From Stenopsyche tienmushanensis (taxonomy: Eukaryota; Arthropoda; Insecta; Trichoptera; Stenopsychidae): a DNA stretch of 64,000 nucleotides. The stretch is taken from contig WACJ01000516.1 of the NCBI GenBank assembly GCA_008973525.1, positions 1,798,001 to 1,862,000 of the forward strand, given 5' to 3'. Every line of letters starts with the position of its first letter. The first letter of the stretch is position 1. Made by a program: the position numbers and the translations under genes. The notes beneath the pieces were generated by a model. That model saw nothing but the letters and a program-made list of their open reading frames with translations. It was not told where the DNA came from and did no database searches. Below are positions 35,220 through 49,139 of this stretch, piece by piece.

Positions 35220-36066
35220 TATTAGGTTATCCCGAAAGAAATCCATTTTTTTAAAATGTATAAACTATATCTTTAATTTTTAATACACAATTTAATATAA
35301 AATATATTTGTTTTCATTGTTAACAACTATATTCTACCTCTTCTGCAAATTGTCTATATGCAGGGGGACTTATAAACATTTGATGAAATCTAAATAATTT
35401 TTGACTTTTTAATTTTATTTTTTTCATAAAAGCACCTTTCGAGGCTTCAATCTTGACTCGGGCGTTGGAATGGGGTTTTATTTTTTAGAAAGGCATTGTT
35501 TTTTTTAAATATTATCGTATATGATCCGTTTCTCGTCTGCCAGTAATCATTTGTGGAGAAAAGGTTGCGTTCTTTGTTTTGACAACAATAATGCGGATGT
35601 GTTCTGTTGCTTTGCTTTGTTATTCGCGGTCAGTTTGTGCGGCATCTAAATAGCTATTCTTCTCACTTTACTAATGCGTTTTAAATGAAGGTTGAAGTTG
35701 CTGAAGCATAGCTATCCTATTAATTGACGAGGATCTAATTTAATTGAAAATCGTTTCATATCTTCATTAAAATTTGAATTTGTCGTCCTGATTTAGGAGC
35801 ATCTTGTAATTTTTGTCACCATTCACTAACACATTTGGTCAACGACAGAACTGGTCCATAAATTTCATTAAGGGTGTTTGTGGCTTCGATCGCATTCTTG
35901 TTCTGATTAGATAAAATCAACATTCAATATTTACCCTCAATAATAAAATAAGAGTTATGGCACAAAATAGTTAATCTTAAAAACACAAACTAATATACCT
36001 GTTTGAATACAAAGTGAAAAATGAGAGCATGCGAATGCAATGGATTTCTTTCGGGAGGACCTAATA
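35220..36066 (-). mobile_element. mariner element with both terminal repeats, deleted and dead, minus strand
   Basis: The element runs 35222-36064 between TA copies at 35220 and 36065. The ends are TTAGGTTATCCCGAAAGAAA and the inverted TTTCTTTCGGGAGGACCTAA. The transposase lies on the minus strand. Around 35930-35700 it reads NKNAIEATNTLNEIYG, then LTKCVSEW, a stop, and QDAPKSGRQ (helix-turn-helix region and DAPRSGRP linker). Around 35550-35520 it reads ITGDEKRIIYDNI, which holds the first catalytic aspartate. Frameshifts, stops and a length of 843 bp against the usual 1.3 kb show a deleted, inactive copy. Its ends differ from those of the mariner at 22389, so it is a separate family. Confidence 0.85.
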
Positions 36067-36679
36067 TATTCCGATAATAATCTGAAATCACACATGCTGA
36101 TGTAAATCCATGTTATACGAGGTTTGATTTTCGTACAATTTATGTTGTGCATTTCATATCTCCCTCAAAATTTTTTTTCCAGTACTATAAAAAATCTAGC
36201 AACCATTTTCAAACCTTCACCTATTTTCTACTAAATTTCTCCTCGTAATTTATATTATGTACTGGAGTATCGCTTCTCAAATTTTTCAAAATATTTTTAT
36301 TTTTATGACGGTTGATCGATATCTTTTAAGTATCTATATGTTTTAAATGATTTATGTTCAGTAATGTTTCCGTCTAAAGCCTTCCTTCTAGAATCTAGAT
36401 TATGAGAAATTTCTCCAGTTTTTGTATTACAAGATTTATCGCTTGTATCAGTCTTTTATAATATTTCGATGAAGCAGAATGTTCATATCTTATATGTAGT
36501 ATTTTGGTTTCATGTTATTTTCTAAAATAGAGTTATATAAACCGTGTATACAACAGTAAACATTATTATGTTTTGTTCTAAATATCCGCCCTCGATGGCA
36601 TAGTTATTTAAATATATTTTATCAAAGCGTTTTATCAAAGCACCATGAGAGTCTTTTGTGCTCCTTTAAAACAAAGAAA
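36067..36679. other. Intronic AT-rich stretch
   Basis: No gene or element is recognised. Confidence 0.35.
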
Positions 36680-37130
36680 CTAGATGTTGCTTCTGGAAGA
36701 CGAGAGAAAATAAACATCCGAAAATGTATGTATTACTTTAATTTCATAAAGGTAGGAGTTCAGCGAGGCTTTTTTTTGCCTAGGAGTCTTTAATTGCATT
36801 TTTTCCCAATATGTTCTGATAGTGAGGTCTTTCAGCTCTCTCTTTTGTGTGGAATTACTGAAGAAAAAATAAATGGGATGTAATGCGCCTGCGAACAATT
36901 TAATCAAAGTGCTTAAAGCTCTCGGAGCGGTTATGGGGGTCATGATGGTGGTATAACTGACCAGTTGGACATATAAAGTTTTCCAAGGACATTGAAGAGG
37001 TGATAAGTGAGCTTTCAGGGCGAGAAATACTTGTGATGATAAATATATTAGATAATACGGCCATAAATATGTCAAACGAACAAAGGGTCACAACGCGCCA
37101 CGCTTCATACATAAACAAGATGCTCTTTTA
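36680..37130 (-). other. Two overlapping minus-strand frames with hydrophobic segments, unrecognised
   Basis: One frame (from 37118) reads EAWRVVTLCSFDIFMAVLSN, then IFIITSI. A second frame (37075-36680, 131 codons) reads YTTIMTPITAPRALSTLIKL, then FAGALHPIYFFFSNSTQKRE. If joined by a frameshift they would give two or three hydrophobic segments followed by a basic stretch, somewhat like the end of a multi-pass receptor. I cannot assign a family, and the length is only marginally unusual for chance in this composition. It may be a decayed fragment of a membrane-protein gene or nothing. Confidence 0.2.
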
Positions 37131-40100
37131 TTTCTTACAAATACGAGTACGTTGTTCCTATGCTTCCATTATTATTTTTTTATCATCTTTTCAGACATTT
37201 TTTGAATTCAAAATGAGCATCGTGCAAATTCCATTATTCTTCGTGAAAAAATATTTAAATTCTTGATTAATTCGTAGAAAAAATCGCATTTTATAAATTT
37301 CGCAGCATTTGATAAACCATCTTCATTTTACAGATATGTTTCTTAACCTAAGCATAAACAATGAATAATTAAACAGTTTTATTTATTATTTGAGTATATA
37401 CAATTTTACAAAAATATTCCTGTCCAGATATGTAGTATCCAGATGGTTTCAGAGCGATCCGTAAATTAAAACTCATACAATTTCATATTAAAGCCAAATA
37501 AGCAGTGAAATAAATATAAATGCGATAATTTGCACAAAGTCATTAATATTCATTTAGTGCAAAATTTCATAAATCTAAAATAAATACATACATAACAGCC
37601 TAAGTTTGGACGAAGATAATTTTAAAAAGCTCAATACATAAATATGATAAATTTATCTCCAACGAAATATATCTTTAACAGATCGTTTTTACAGATTAAA
37701 AAAAATCGGCTAACAGCTTATTCGATCATTCCGATTGAATTGACTTATTATTAAAGGTCAGGAGGGTATAAATTTTATTCCACTGTTTTAATACTTATCT
37801 AAACATATACAAAAATATTCCACCCAAAAATTACAAATGCCTGAAATACATGGATTGTAGCTGAATTCTTTCCATTAATTTAGATAGTAATTTCACCAAC
37901 AATTGTCGCATTGATATTTGGTTATTAAAATACCTTGAAAATTGTCAGTAAATGCTTTAGTAATTGGTGAATTTTGGGTAAAATATTTGCAGAGAAGCTT
38001 TTGACTTCTCATTTTCCTTTATGTTAATATATTTCTATAATTTTGATAAGATATACTATGCCAAAATTAAGTATAGGCAAGTTGTATGAATACCATATTT
38101 TACCATATTGAATATACATACCATATTTTTATTATTATTTATTAACTTGGCGTATCATATTTATGCGATATGTGATTATTTCGTATAAAAAGACATAAAA
38201 AGACAGATATTTTTCAGATAACAAAGTAATCTCGATCTCGATCAGTCAAAATTAAGGTTCTTGGCAAATTAAAAATCATTGCTTAATATTTTTTATTGTA
38301 TCTACTTACAAAGTATCCAGCTTTCTTTATTCTAGCATTGGCGCATAAACTACATAGAAATTACGTTGCTCTAGCTAATTTTATTAGATCTCTACTACGG
38401 GGTCCCAAATATTCATAAAATTAATTATTTGAACAACGAATATGAAATTGGTACATCTTTAGGGGATTAGGGTGATCTTTCGCTACATTTCACTCATATG
38501 TCAGGATTGTTAAAATAGATTATTTTATAACATTTTGAAAAATACTCTAAATTTCAACTTTAAATCGTAATAATTTATTACTTTTGAGAAAGAAGTATAT
38601 ATAACAATAGTAGTAATTGACACTGAAAATAAGTGTAAGAAACCCTTGAACAGTGCTACAGGAAGAATAATTGATTAAGTCTATATGGTTGTAAACCCGT
38701 GTAAAACGTCTTTTGAAGTTAAGGAATGATTGAAATTTAATTTAATTTACTTTTATAATTGCATATATTATAAAGTTTATATCATTATGCATATATTTTG
38801 AAGGATTCTTAAATATTCAAACTTTCATTATGACTGTTTTAAACAAATTATGCTTAATATTTAATGTCGTTTGGAACTTGTGAGCGAAGTGCCATTTGTC
38901 ATTGGGGTTGTCAAAAAGTAATAATTACTATACAATCCAGATGGCAATCTCTAATTGAGTCTTATTGATATTATAAGCCGTTTATTAGTGGCATCTGCTC
39001 AGATGAAATTTAGCCAAAGGTTTCATATAAAAGTGTATATATATATGTTCATTAGAACTTTGTGGTTCAATCAATCGTATTTGTTGTTTCATACGAAGGG
39101 ATGTTGATTCGGCGAGCTCGTTGGGTATAAAACGTGTTCATAATTTTCAAACGAACCCTTAACGCGTATTTCGCCAATATGTAATACAATATTTATTTTT
39201 ATTTATAACTTGACTGATGCAAACAAATTCAATAAAAACGCTAATGGAAACATCTGCGAGTGTTAACCGCAGGGAATATTTGCATCCATATAAAAGCTAC
39301 AGAGTTTGTTTGCATCAATAAAGTGCTTTTACCATAAAAATATTTTAAAAATTTTAACGCTGTGAATTTTTGCAGTATGCAAAGGCTCGTTTGGGGGGGG
39401 CGGAAATATTTCAATTAACAATAAATGCGAGAAAATGCGAAAGGTTCGTGCATAAATATTGTATTGCTTCAGTGAGAGATTTGGATTTATTTCCGGCGAA
39501 TTGATCTTTGACCCTTTGGGAAAAAAGCTGATTTTCATCTTTACTCCAATAAAAGTACAAAGTGTATATAAGTCTGAATACAAAACTGCCAGACTTTGTA
39601 AAATTTGCCCCTTGAAAATATTATCTTTTGACATGTGACTCCAAGACTGCTTAAATGTCACGATTATTTGACGGGCTGCTTTACTAGCGGTCGTTTCTTC
39701 GCACATTTTTTCCCTACCCGATATCCCTTTTCTTTTATTCTGTTTTTTTTTCATTATTCGTCATTTGACCGCACGCCTTTTGAGTCGAGATGAAATTTTG
39801 GAAAAAAGCTCAAAATAGGTAGAATTCTTTCCAGAGCAATGTATCATTTGAATTCTTATAAAGCCTTCATTTGTTGTATATTGAAACCGATCCTTATATT
39901 ACTTTCTTTTAAATCGACTTCGCTGTTCGGTTTATCGAGTAGAATACATTCGGATATGTCAGAGGAGAGAGAAACTTTTCCTCGGTGAGAAATGCGAATA
40001 AAAAGAAAACAAATAATGAAAGTTATATATCTGAGTCATATATCCGAAGGTGACAGCTTTCGCGCTTATTAAACGTTTTCCATGCAAAATTCTTTTCGGG

Positions 40101-41394
40101 TTTATTTTAAGAAAAAAATACTGGAAGATGTATTAAGACGTGGAAGTCTCGTAAACAACAACATTCTACAATGTCAAAGCTATGAAAAAACTTTTTATTA
40201 AATTAGTAACACCATAGATCAAACGTGTGTTTTGGACTTAACGGATTAATGATTTATGCTAATATTTACATTAGAAAAAAGCTTCTTAGTCTCTCAACCT
40301 AAAATATCATAAAATATATACATACGAATCATGAGTGAAGACCATGGTACATTCATCAGTACAAACACAATAGACACGAGTCAGAAATAAAGCACGTAGA
40401 TTTGGTCAAAAGTAAATGAGTCATACATAAACATGAATCATAATCGTGGTATAAATACCGCTGTTACCTTTCCATTTTGATTGATAGTTAGTATTTGCAA
40501 CATTCCCATATTTTATTATGCATATTTGCATATCTTGCATGAAAAAAACAGTTGAAATTCATACATCAGCATGGTCGAAATATCAACGTGATTGATTTTG
40601 CTGTTAATTGTGGAACGCTTAAAAGTTCCAAGCGTTAAATGATGTAAATGTTTCCTATTATACTTTTAACATAGCTGATATCTTTAGCTTTGAATCATTT
40701 ATATCAAATGTCACTTATCTATTTATCTAGTTATCCCCCATTTTCATCGATTTAATTTTTACTCCCTCGATGGGATACACATAAGTCTGTATTATGTCGA
40801 ATGCCATCCTTTACAATTTTTTTTCCTATTGTACTCTAGGCTCCTAGAATAACTGAGCACTAGACGAATAAAATATAGTCACCCCATACCAACATTCTGA
40901 ACATCACGCACTTCCCTTGCCTAGACTAAATTTTGCATACATCGTTATTCTTTAGAGCCTGCGCAAAATAAAGGTTACCCCTCCAAGAAAACCTCCTCCG
41001 TAGCATTGATATAAATGTGTGTTAATTTTAAATTCCGATTTAGTTTTGGAGCTGCTCCAAACATACTATAATGATTTAGGAGTTTCTAAGTAAATCTGAA
41101 AAAAAAATTGTCCACTCAATATTTACTTTGTTCTTATTTATATTTAGGTTTTATCACTGTCTATAAACATTGAATTCTTTCATCATAACAAATCATATTT
41201 TGATGCTTATCAAATATTTAATTTTATAAGTTTTTAATACGCGTAGAGAATTTTTATATTATATAAAAGACATTTGACATTTGACTTTGACAGAATTGCA
41301 ATTTTGCCGAACCAAACTTTTCTTCCATATGAATGAGATTGGCCTGTGAGTGACTTGAAAAGCCTTACTTCCTCTTTTACAGCATTTCTAAATG
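37131..41394. other. Intronic AT-rich stretch
   Basis: No exon is recognised. The 141-codon minus frame at 39329-39754 has no known motif. An isolated run of eight G lies near 39391. Two loosely similar phrases, at about 40342 (GACCATGGTACATTCATC) and 43508 (GACGATGGTACATATTAA), may be relics of one repeat. Confidence 0.35.
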
Positions 41395-41860
41395 ACTATG
41401 ATATTCACAAAGTTTCATTTGTGCGACATCGGAAGCACGAGCCGAGCGAAAGACGAGGGAGAAAGATTACAGTATTTTTATGATACCCCAGGTTCCCGTT
41501 GGGGATCCCCGATGCGGGAAATGTTAATTTGCCCCGACGACAGGTATGGGGTTGAGGCGACTATTTGGTATTAACAAAAGAGCCTTGAGGTGTTGATTAA
41601 CTTGGAAATTGTTTTCCGAGCCTCATCGTCCGAAGGACCCCTTTTCGAGACATTTTGGCCCGTTGATTGCGGACGACCAGATAAATACAAGCAATCTTTT
41701 CGGCTGAGAGATCAAACGTCCCATTAATTTTCGCTCATCGTGACAAGTTTGCTAATCTACGGTCCAAAAAATATTTTTGCATGTTTTATGCCCGAGAACT
41801 ACGCCGAGCAGGAAAGGAGGGCGGAAGTCGTACCAAAAGATAAATGAAACTGGATAAAGT
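41395..41860. promoter_or_regulatory. GC-enriched non-repetitive island
   Basis: About 450 bp with composition near half GC, contrasting with the flanks. It carries no repeat structure. The 60-codon frame at 41392-41574 is not recognised. A candidate conserved intronic element. Confidence 0.25.
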
Positions 41861-42282
41861 TGACCAAGTACGCTGATAAAGTGTCCGCGAACTCGTGAAT
41901 TTTCAGTATTTATTCATTTAAATGACTTATTAATATATACCCCTTTATAAGGAAGATCCTTGAACATTTTTAATTATATTTCTTCCCTCTAAAATCTAGA
42001 TAAATTTATATTAATATAAAATCTATTTTTTTTAATCTCTTTTATCGTTGTGTGGTTATATGATAAGGGAAACAGCATATAGTAGTTTTCCATTTTGAAC
42101 GCTGACCGTATGGCCTTATTATAAATTCAAAATGCCCATGATTATATATGAAAATTAATTCCAAATGGAGAGAAATAAACATATTTTCAATTACTATACG
42201 TTTACATTTTTCGATCCATGTGTGTATTGAAATTGTCAAATCAGTATCATCAGTCACATCGAATCAGTGAAATGGTATAATA
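41861..42282. other. Intronic AT-rich stretch
   Basis: No gene is seen; the minus frame at 42042-42257 is unrecognised. Confidence 0.3.
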
Positions 42283-42777
42283 ATAAGTATTAAGGCTTTT
42301 ACAAATACCGACATTCTTTAAAACCGGTTTTTAGTTATTGACTTAAGTTTCATTAATTTATAATATAGAAGAATTTTGACATTTGAGAATTCCACTTTTT
42401 TCGATTATATGGAAACAATATATTACGTTATCGTAAAAGCTGATAAGAAGTCTGTGAATCCTGTCGCTTGAGGGCGAGAATTTATTAGAAGTTTTGCATT
42501 TTACTCCAGCCTGTATATTGTAAAGATAATAATTCATTACGAAAAAGGTTCAAAACTAGTTAAAAAGTCTTCTGAGAAGAATCTTTTCTTACTTAGACCA
42601 ACGTGTCGTTACGCCGATTCAATGTTTTTCGTTCAAAATTCTTATATAACGAAAATAATATTTTTACATTCAAAACATGATTTTCAGGATAAAAAACCGG
42701 TTTTCGAAGATCACAATTTTTGCCTAAAAACCCGGTTTTCAAAACCGGTTTTTACCAAAACAAGCCCTAATACGTAT
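42283..42777. mobile_element. Non-autonomous hAT element with 8-bp TSD
   Basis: The element is 42291-42769, 479 bp. It begins TAAGGCTTTTACAAATACCG and, further in, has AAAACCGGTTTTTAG. It ends AAAACCGGTTTTTACC then AAAACAAGCCCTA, an imperfect inverted copy. The 8-bp flanks are ATAAGTAT (42283-42290) and ATACGTAT (42770-42777), differing at one base. TA-GGCTT ends with AACCGGTTTT subterminal repeats and an 8-bp duplication fit a hAT element. No transposase frame is present. Confidence 0.75.
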
Positions 42778-45700
42778 ATTATTTTCGTCTTCTAATATCT
42801 CCGTTGTTTGCGAACAATTTCTTCGAATAAATCTACCATGAAATTAATCACTATTTAATAATTATTAATTTAATTTACTGAAGCTTAATTAATAAAATTA
42901 TGTTAGTATAGGTGAAGCCATATTTTATACTATCAGGGTTTATACTCTAGCATGAGTAATGGCGTTCACTAAGTTATTCATAAATGGAGCAATTTCAAGG
43001 TATACGCTCAATAGTACTTATTATGTGATTTTCGCCAAAATTTTTCTCGGCATTTAAATGGCCTCCATTATTGGAAATATTGATATTTGTCAGACTATGT
43101 GCTATTTAAGTGTTAGAAAATTTGTATTGTTTATCAGATATAAAATAATAGTCGACTTATCAATAAATTACAACAGATTTTCGCAATATAATCCAGATAT
43201 GATTATAAAATGTATCTTATCATATCTCAGCTAGAACCGTAACACTGCGATTCTTACAACCATGAAAGGATGTAGAGGTATTCAGACCAAAAGTTTTTCA
43301 CAGTGTTATCTCTTGATTTTGATTTAATCGATCCTATAAGGATCTTATCAGTATTTTGGAAGCTAAAATGGTCTTTGAAGACCTTTTGTTTTAAAAAAAG
43401 TTGAGAAAAACACCTTGAAAATTCACATTTTTAGTATGAAAATATTACCTGGAAAAGAATCAAGATACACCGAGATTAATTAATGCTGACAGAGCTAATT
43501 AAACAAGACGATGGTACATATTAATACAAACGCAAAAACAATGTCTTGGATGTAAAGTTAAATAAAAAATAAGGTCGTTTTAGCATTATAAATTAATTTA
43601 AAAAAATGTTTCAACTTCGGTACCATTATAATTAATGGGTCCCTGATGGAAATTTTTTGGGGTGCTGTTTGCCAATTTATAAATTATTTCGATACTTCGT
43701 AACAAAATTAATATTACGCCAAGTATAAATTAAATGATTAAAATTACATTACTCGCAACTCTTTTCTAGGAACGGGTTTCTTACAAAACTTTGTCGCGCT
43801 CAGATGGGACAAAATTAAATATTGCCTCCGGGCAGAAATTGGGCGAATCGAAAATTCTACCTAAAATCCTTTTTTTATCCTCGAATTTAATAAAATTTGT
43901 TATTTAATTCTGATAGTAATGAGCCGAATTCTAACATACCAACGTCGATACAAAGCGAATACCGCCAAAAGTCTATTATAGAAATGTTCAAAACTATTTT
44001 CTAATCTAAATGACATATGCTTTGGGTTCAAATATTTCAAAGCAAAGCGTTTTTTCACATTTGAAGTTATGACGAAAATATTTTGACTGGAATTCATCAT
44101 AAATCATAAATTCATTGATTCCATTGAAGTATACGAAAATAATGAGCATAAAGCATTCAATATTAATATGCTCATACTGAGAAATTTTCATACATGTATA
44201 ACATATTTTCCAGTCCAACTGTCAATTTTAAATATTTCCCATACGATATTTATTGAAAATTATTATTTAGATGCTGTATCCATTATTTAACATATGCGAT
44301 CTTTATATATGGTTTTTCTATGAAGATTGGATGATGGTACAATTTTCTAAACAAAGTTGAATGATTTTGTTTAATAACATATATTTCGTAATATTATCTA
44401 TGAATTCTATTGTGAATATCAATTTTAAATTGGATCAGATTGTTTCTTATGCAATAAACTGGCGTTTATTTAATAATGAGCGCGTTGTTATAAGCGATTT
44501 TGCAGCTATAATTTAATGAGTGTATCTGTTAACATTTCATGTGGTAGTTCATGTATTATCGAGACGATATTGATTAAAATTTCTTCCTTACATTATTATA
44601 AAATAACTCAAACAATCTTTCGATGTACAACCTAATAATTTATTATATGTACATTCAAAGGCAAAATGTGCTTTTGTATAAATAATGTTGAGTGGCAGTG
44701 TATGTGAAATCATCTATAATTCAAGGTAATTTCAAAAGTTTTTCGTATGGTTTTTTGACAGTCGTGCGCTCTATCTATCATTTTAAGTATGAAAATGTTC
44801 TATCCACCGCCATTTACTAATTATTATTCCATGTTTTCCACATATTAATAATATATGCGTGTGTTATATTCAACATGACGAAATGCTTAGAGAGGGATTT
44901 ATTTTGATTACTAGTTTTCTGAATCGGTACTGGCTGTCTTCCAGCATACTCAATTTTAGAAATGGATGTAATACATTTTTATCAGTTTCCGTGTAAAATC
45001 TAAGCTGAATAAATCTTACGAATTTTTTATGATATATGATTGGAAAAATGATTAATTAGTATACAAATTTTCGCATTTTTTTCCACGTGAAAAATGCCTT
45101 AATTTATTCTTTAACCACGTTCGTATCATTTAAAATTATTTCATTCATTTTCTGGTTGAACTCATGTGCCGTTATGAACAAGTTCGTACGCTTAAAATCC
45201 TTTGCCTAATCTTTATTTGATTTGTTCGCGAAAGACAAATGTTGAGGTTACTTAATAAAACAGAAGACGTGGAACTTCTTGCCATCTCATTACATATTCG
45301 TAGCTCTTCAATATACGTACAAAGCGAAAAGGGAAGCGTGAATATAATATCATTTCGTCATGGAGGAAAACGCTACGAAATTGAAATCTTATATATGTAA
45401 AGTGATAAATCACGTATATCTTAATGTTTTTTTCTTTCACGGAAAAAGTCTATATCAAATCTGAAAAACGATATAAAAATATCCCATTATTTTCGCTTTA
45501 AATGCAAAAATTGAATGCAGATATAAGATTAAATAGAAGGTTTTTCTTTGATTTTTATTTACCAAATAGCAATTCACCTCTAGGACTTTTTGTAATATGA
45601 AAATAAAAAATAGTCTGGGATGTCCTAAATTTTAGTAGATATAAGCAGTGATGTGTTGTCATAAAAGATCAGCATTTTTAGAGCGTTTCTCGACTTTTGT

Positions 45701-46218
45701 CTTCGATGGCATTCTGCAATGTCTCTCTTTCCTGTTATGGTAGTCTTTTATGACTTGAATTTAAATAGCAAAAATCTTCTATTCTATTGCATGGAATTTA
45801 CACTGGACTCGGAATATCCATGATGGATATAAATTTCCAGTTTTGCCATAATTTGAAAAATGTCATCGACCTTTATTGAGCAGCACATAATACTCTTGAA
45901 TTCAAGTTTTTCAAAAACAATGATCTTATTAAGATGTCTGATTCTCTGATTCCATTCGGGAAAATCTTGGCAATACTATTTTGAAAATATGTATGGTAAA
46001 AATACATTATTGCTATTTTTTACTTAATAAATTCCACAAATAATGCAATTTTAGTGTTGGAAATATTTTGTAATTTTTTAGTACAAGCTCATGATTATGA
46101 TTATTAATTTATTGAAATAATTTTTCTGATTTATTTAAGCACATTTTAAATATCTTTATTTTTATTAGACATCCACTAGAGTATACTAATTATTTTATTT
46201 ACAAGCTGTCATCGCTGT
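42778..46218. other. Intronic AT-rich stretch
   Basis: No gene or element is recognised. The open frames at 43900-44218 and 45252 are unassigned. Confidence 0.35.
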
Positions 46219-46310
46219 ATTATAATTTTCGTTGTGATTTTCGATATGACGCAAAATAGCTCTCGTCTTTAGAAAAAATAGTATTTGGCTATTTTCTATA
46301 ATTATTGAGG
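46219..46310 (-). repeat. Dispersed repeat, copy B
   Basis: 46219-46279 aligns with 4420-4480 at about 82 percent over 61 bases, same orientation. Both contain ATAATTTTCG, then GATTTTC-ATATGAC-CAAAAT. Copy A contains open frames on the minus strand; copy B is shorter and has no open frame. The family is not recognised. Confidence 0.55.
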
Positions 46311-46773
46311 TTCAAACTCAGACCGCGGAAAACAAATTTGCAAACTCGGCTTTCGTACAACACGATACTTCTATAACGCTGGTTCAATTTTTTACAATCG
46401 ATGCATTGTGAAATTTACTCTTATACCTTTTTATGTTTTTATCGATCAACCATCATCTGAAATGAATGATTGTTTTATAATTTTCGTTGGTAAAGAACGA
46501 ATTTAAAATAGCATAACTTCTGAGCCCATTTTTACGAAATATGCAAAGATTAAAACACTGATAAACAATAACCTATTTAAGAATTTTTAAATATTAAAAA
46601 ATCCCAAAATGTTGAATTTTACTGTGATGAAAACCTACATGGGATCTTGAAAATTTATCCCATAAGTAGATTTATAAATTTTACTGATAATGAATTATCG
46701 ATGTTATTAAAGAATATATTATATAATTAGACTTTTATATTTTTTTGGAAAAAACCGTAATTTTACATAAACA

Positions 46774-46798
46774 TCGAATCTATCGAATCGAATCGAAT
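46774..46798 (+). repeat. Short ATCGA/ATCGAATC tandem repeat
   Basis: ATCGAATCT, then ATCGAATCG and AATCGAAT follow one another, about four pentamer-like units. Confidence 0.6.
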
Positions 46799-49139
46799 AA
46801 CACGGATTTATATTACAAGATGTTTACATTACTCATATATCTTCTCCTGCGTATTTTATTTAGATTTATTTATGTGGAAGAATTTTGATTAGATAAAAAT
46901 GATAAAAAACGATAGCTTATAAATTAAGATGTAGATTGGAGGTATTTTTTAAAAATATAATAAATTATTGTTATGAATATTTCGCATTTTCGTCTGAACA
47001 TTTTTGTTGCGTGCTTAATTATAATTTAAAAGATAAATACTATTTATTATTCTGAAATGTTGCCTATGGGGATTCTCTGAAATCCACATGTTTTTCTTTC
47101 TTTGTGTATACTCTATTAAGGCTCCGTTTTTGCTTCGAGGCTTTTCTTTTTAGAAAGAATTTCCATATAAAAATTCGTACTTTTATTTGATGTCCTGTAG
47201 TAATAGATGAGCTCTTATGATTTTTATCACGTTCGATAAATTAGATTAGATAAGTGACGTCATCTGTGTGAATATTTACTTAAATTATTTTCGACGTGTG
47301 TTCTCCCCGAGGCTTGCGATACAAAAATACAGCCTTAAATTGAAATTTCTTTCTTAAACAAGGGAAAGCATGGAGCCTTAATAATAATATTTGACGAGCA
47401 AAGAGAACAAGCCCTACAGTTTTATACAATATACGATATTTATACTACACATACATTTTAGGTTCGCCGAGGGGATTATTTTGATAGATATATGTACAAT
47501 AGAGGCATAAATATGTGTCCTGTATTGTACAATAAATTAATGGAGGGTCTGCATATTGTATGGCTTTGGCTACTTTTAACGGTTGCGACGTTGAAGTATA
47601 ATTAATATACAACCGTGCATTTCCCTGAGTGTATTTTAGTCGGAATTAAATTAAGGCTTTGTTATTATTTTAAATATCCATGATTGTTAGTTGACCCTTT
47701 CTGTGTATTTATTATCACTTTGAATTTCGTACTATTAATAAGGGTTTGTCGTGTAGGCTGTAATATCAAAGGATTAGAATAATACCTACATTTTGGGCGA
47801 ATTTAAACTGTCATGTTTATTATATTCAGGAGAAATTGTATTTATATATAATTAACATAAAATTTGCTCATTTAAATTGCACATTATTGTTATTAAATGC
47901 GCTATATTAGCAAATTCCTGTGAAGAGTTTACTCTAATATTTCCTACTAAATATTCATCAAAAATTGAAACTAATTTCTTTATATGTCAGAAATTACTAA
48001 TTATGATCATAATTTTAAGTTATATCAAAATTTTAAAGAAAATACTCTTTTTATTCTTCAAAAATATGTAGTGATCTATAATTAAATGATTAATTAAATC
48101 TTAAAATTAACTCAGGCCCATAGTGGTTTTAATTATTAATCAGGATTAAATTTCAATTACGCTATTTATCATTCATGTAATATTTAGGAAATTCATCCCT
48201 CTGTTAATTATATAATTTCTTCATCGTTTTTTTACTACGCAGGAGTTCATATTATTCGCCGTTTTATAAATTATAAATCTAATGATTCATTTAAAGTCTT
48301 CCATTAAAAATAATTAGTTTTGCTGGAGAATATATTTCAACCCTTATTTGTTGTAATAGCAACTGCTTTGACGTGATGTAATAATATAATCCCTTATGAG
48401 GAGATTATAGAAGTTTCATAGATTGAAACATATAATTCAGTGCCTGTTATCCACAAATCCTGGGGATGAGCTTAGTTTCTTACATTCATAAATCACTTAT
48501 TATAAAAATGTTTTAGTTTAAATTTAAGTACGAGCATAAAAAATATCGTCTCTCTTGTGGAAGACATTTTCATTGCCATGTAATAATTCATAAAGTTTGC
48601 TTCTTCATCTCTGATAATATTTTTAGGGTTAACCAAATTTTTATTGCCTTCCATTTTATCTTAATTTAAAAAGTTTTCTTATGAAATTAAAAATGATTTT
48701 TTCTTGATGATGATGGATTTCGATGATTTTGCTGCTCAAAGATTTGTTTGTCTCGAAGCAGATGGTGTACGAGTATTAGGTACTCCATAAACGTTCTGTC
48801 ATCTTCAAAGGCATATCTAAATTTCAAGATAATCCCTCGAATATTAAATTAATATTCTGAACGATAACTCCAATTATATGTACATCAGTATTCCGGATAT
48901 TTGCAAAATTTTCACGCAATACCTGCCTTATTCCAGAAGCGAATTCAATGAACGCTTTGATACACATAAACATCATAGTGCCCGTCGACACTAATTGGAA
49001 ATCAAGAAAATACCTTATTATATTATTTTAAAAATTAATAATTTAGTATACAGACTAACTCCTATTCGCAATTAGATACAAAAACATCTTCTGTTATATG
49101 GTGCAAATTGTGATGAAAATGCATAGATGTAAAATATGA
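46799..49139. other. Intronic AT-rich stretch
   Basis: No gene is seen. The 64-codon frame at 47877 is unrecognised and very AT-rich. Confidence 0.35.

Noticed and set aside
39329..39754. 141-codon minus-strand open frame as a gene
   Set aside because: No recognisable motif or splice context; length is only marginally unusual for this composition.
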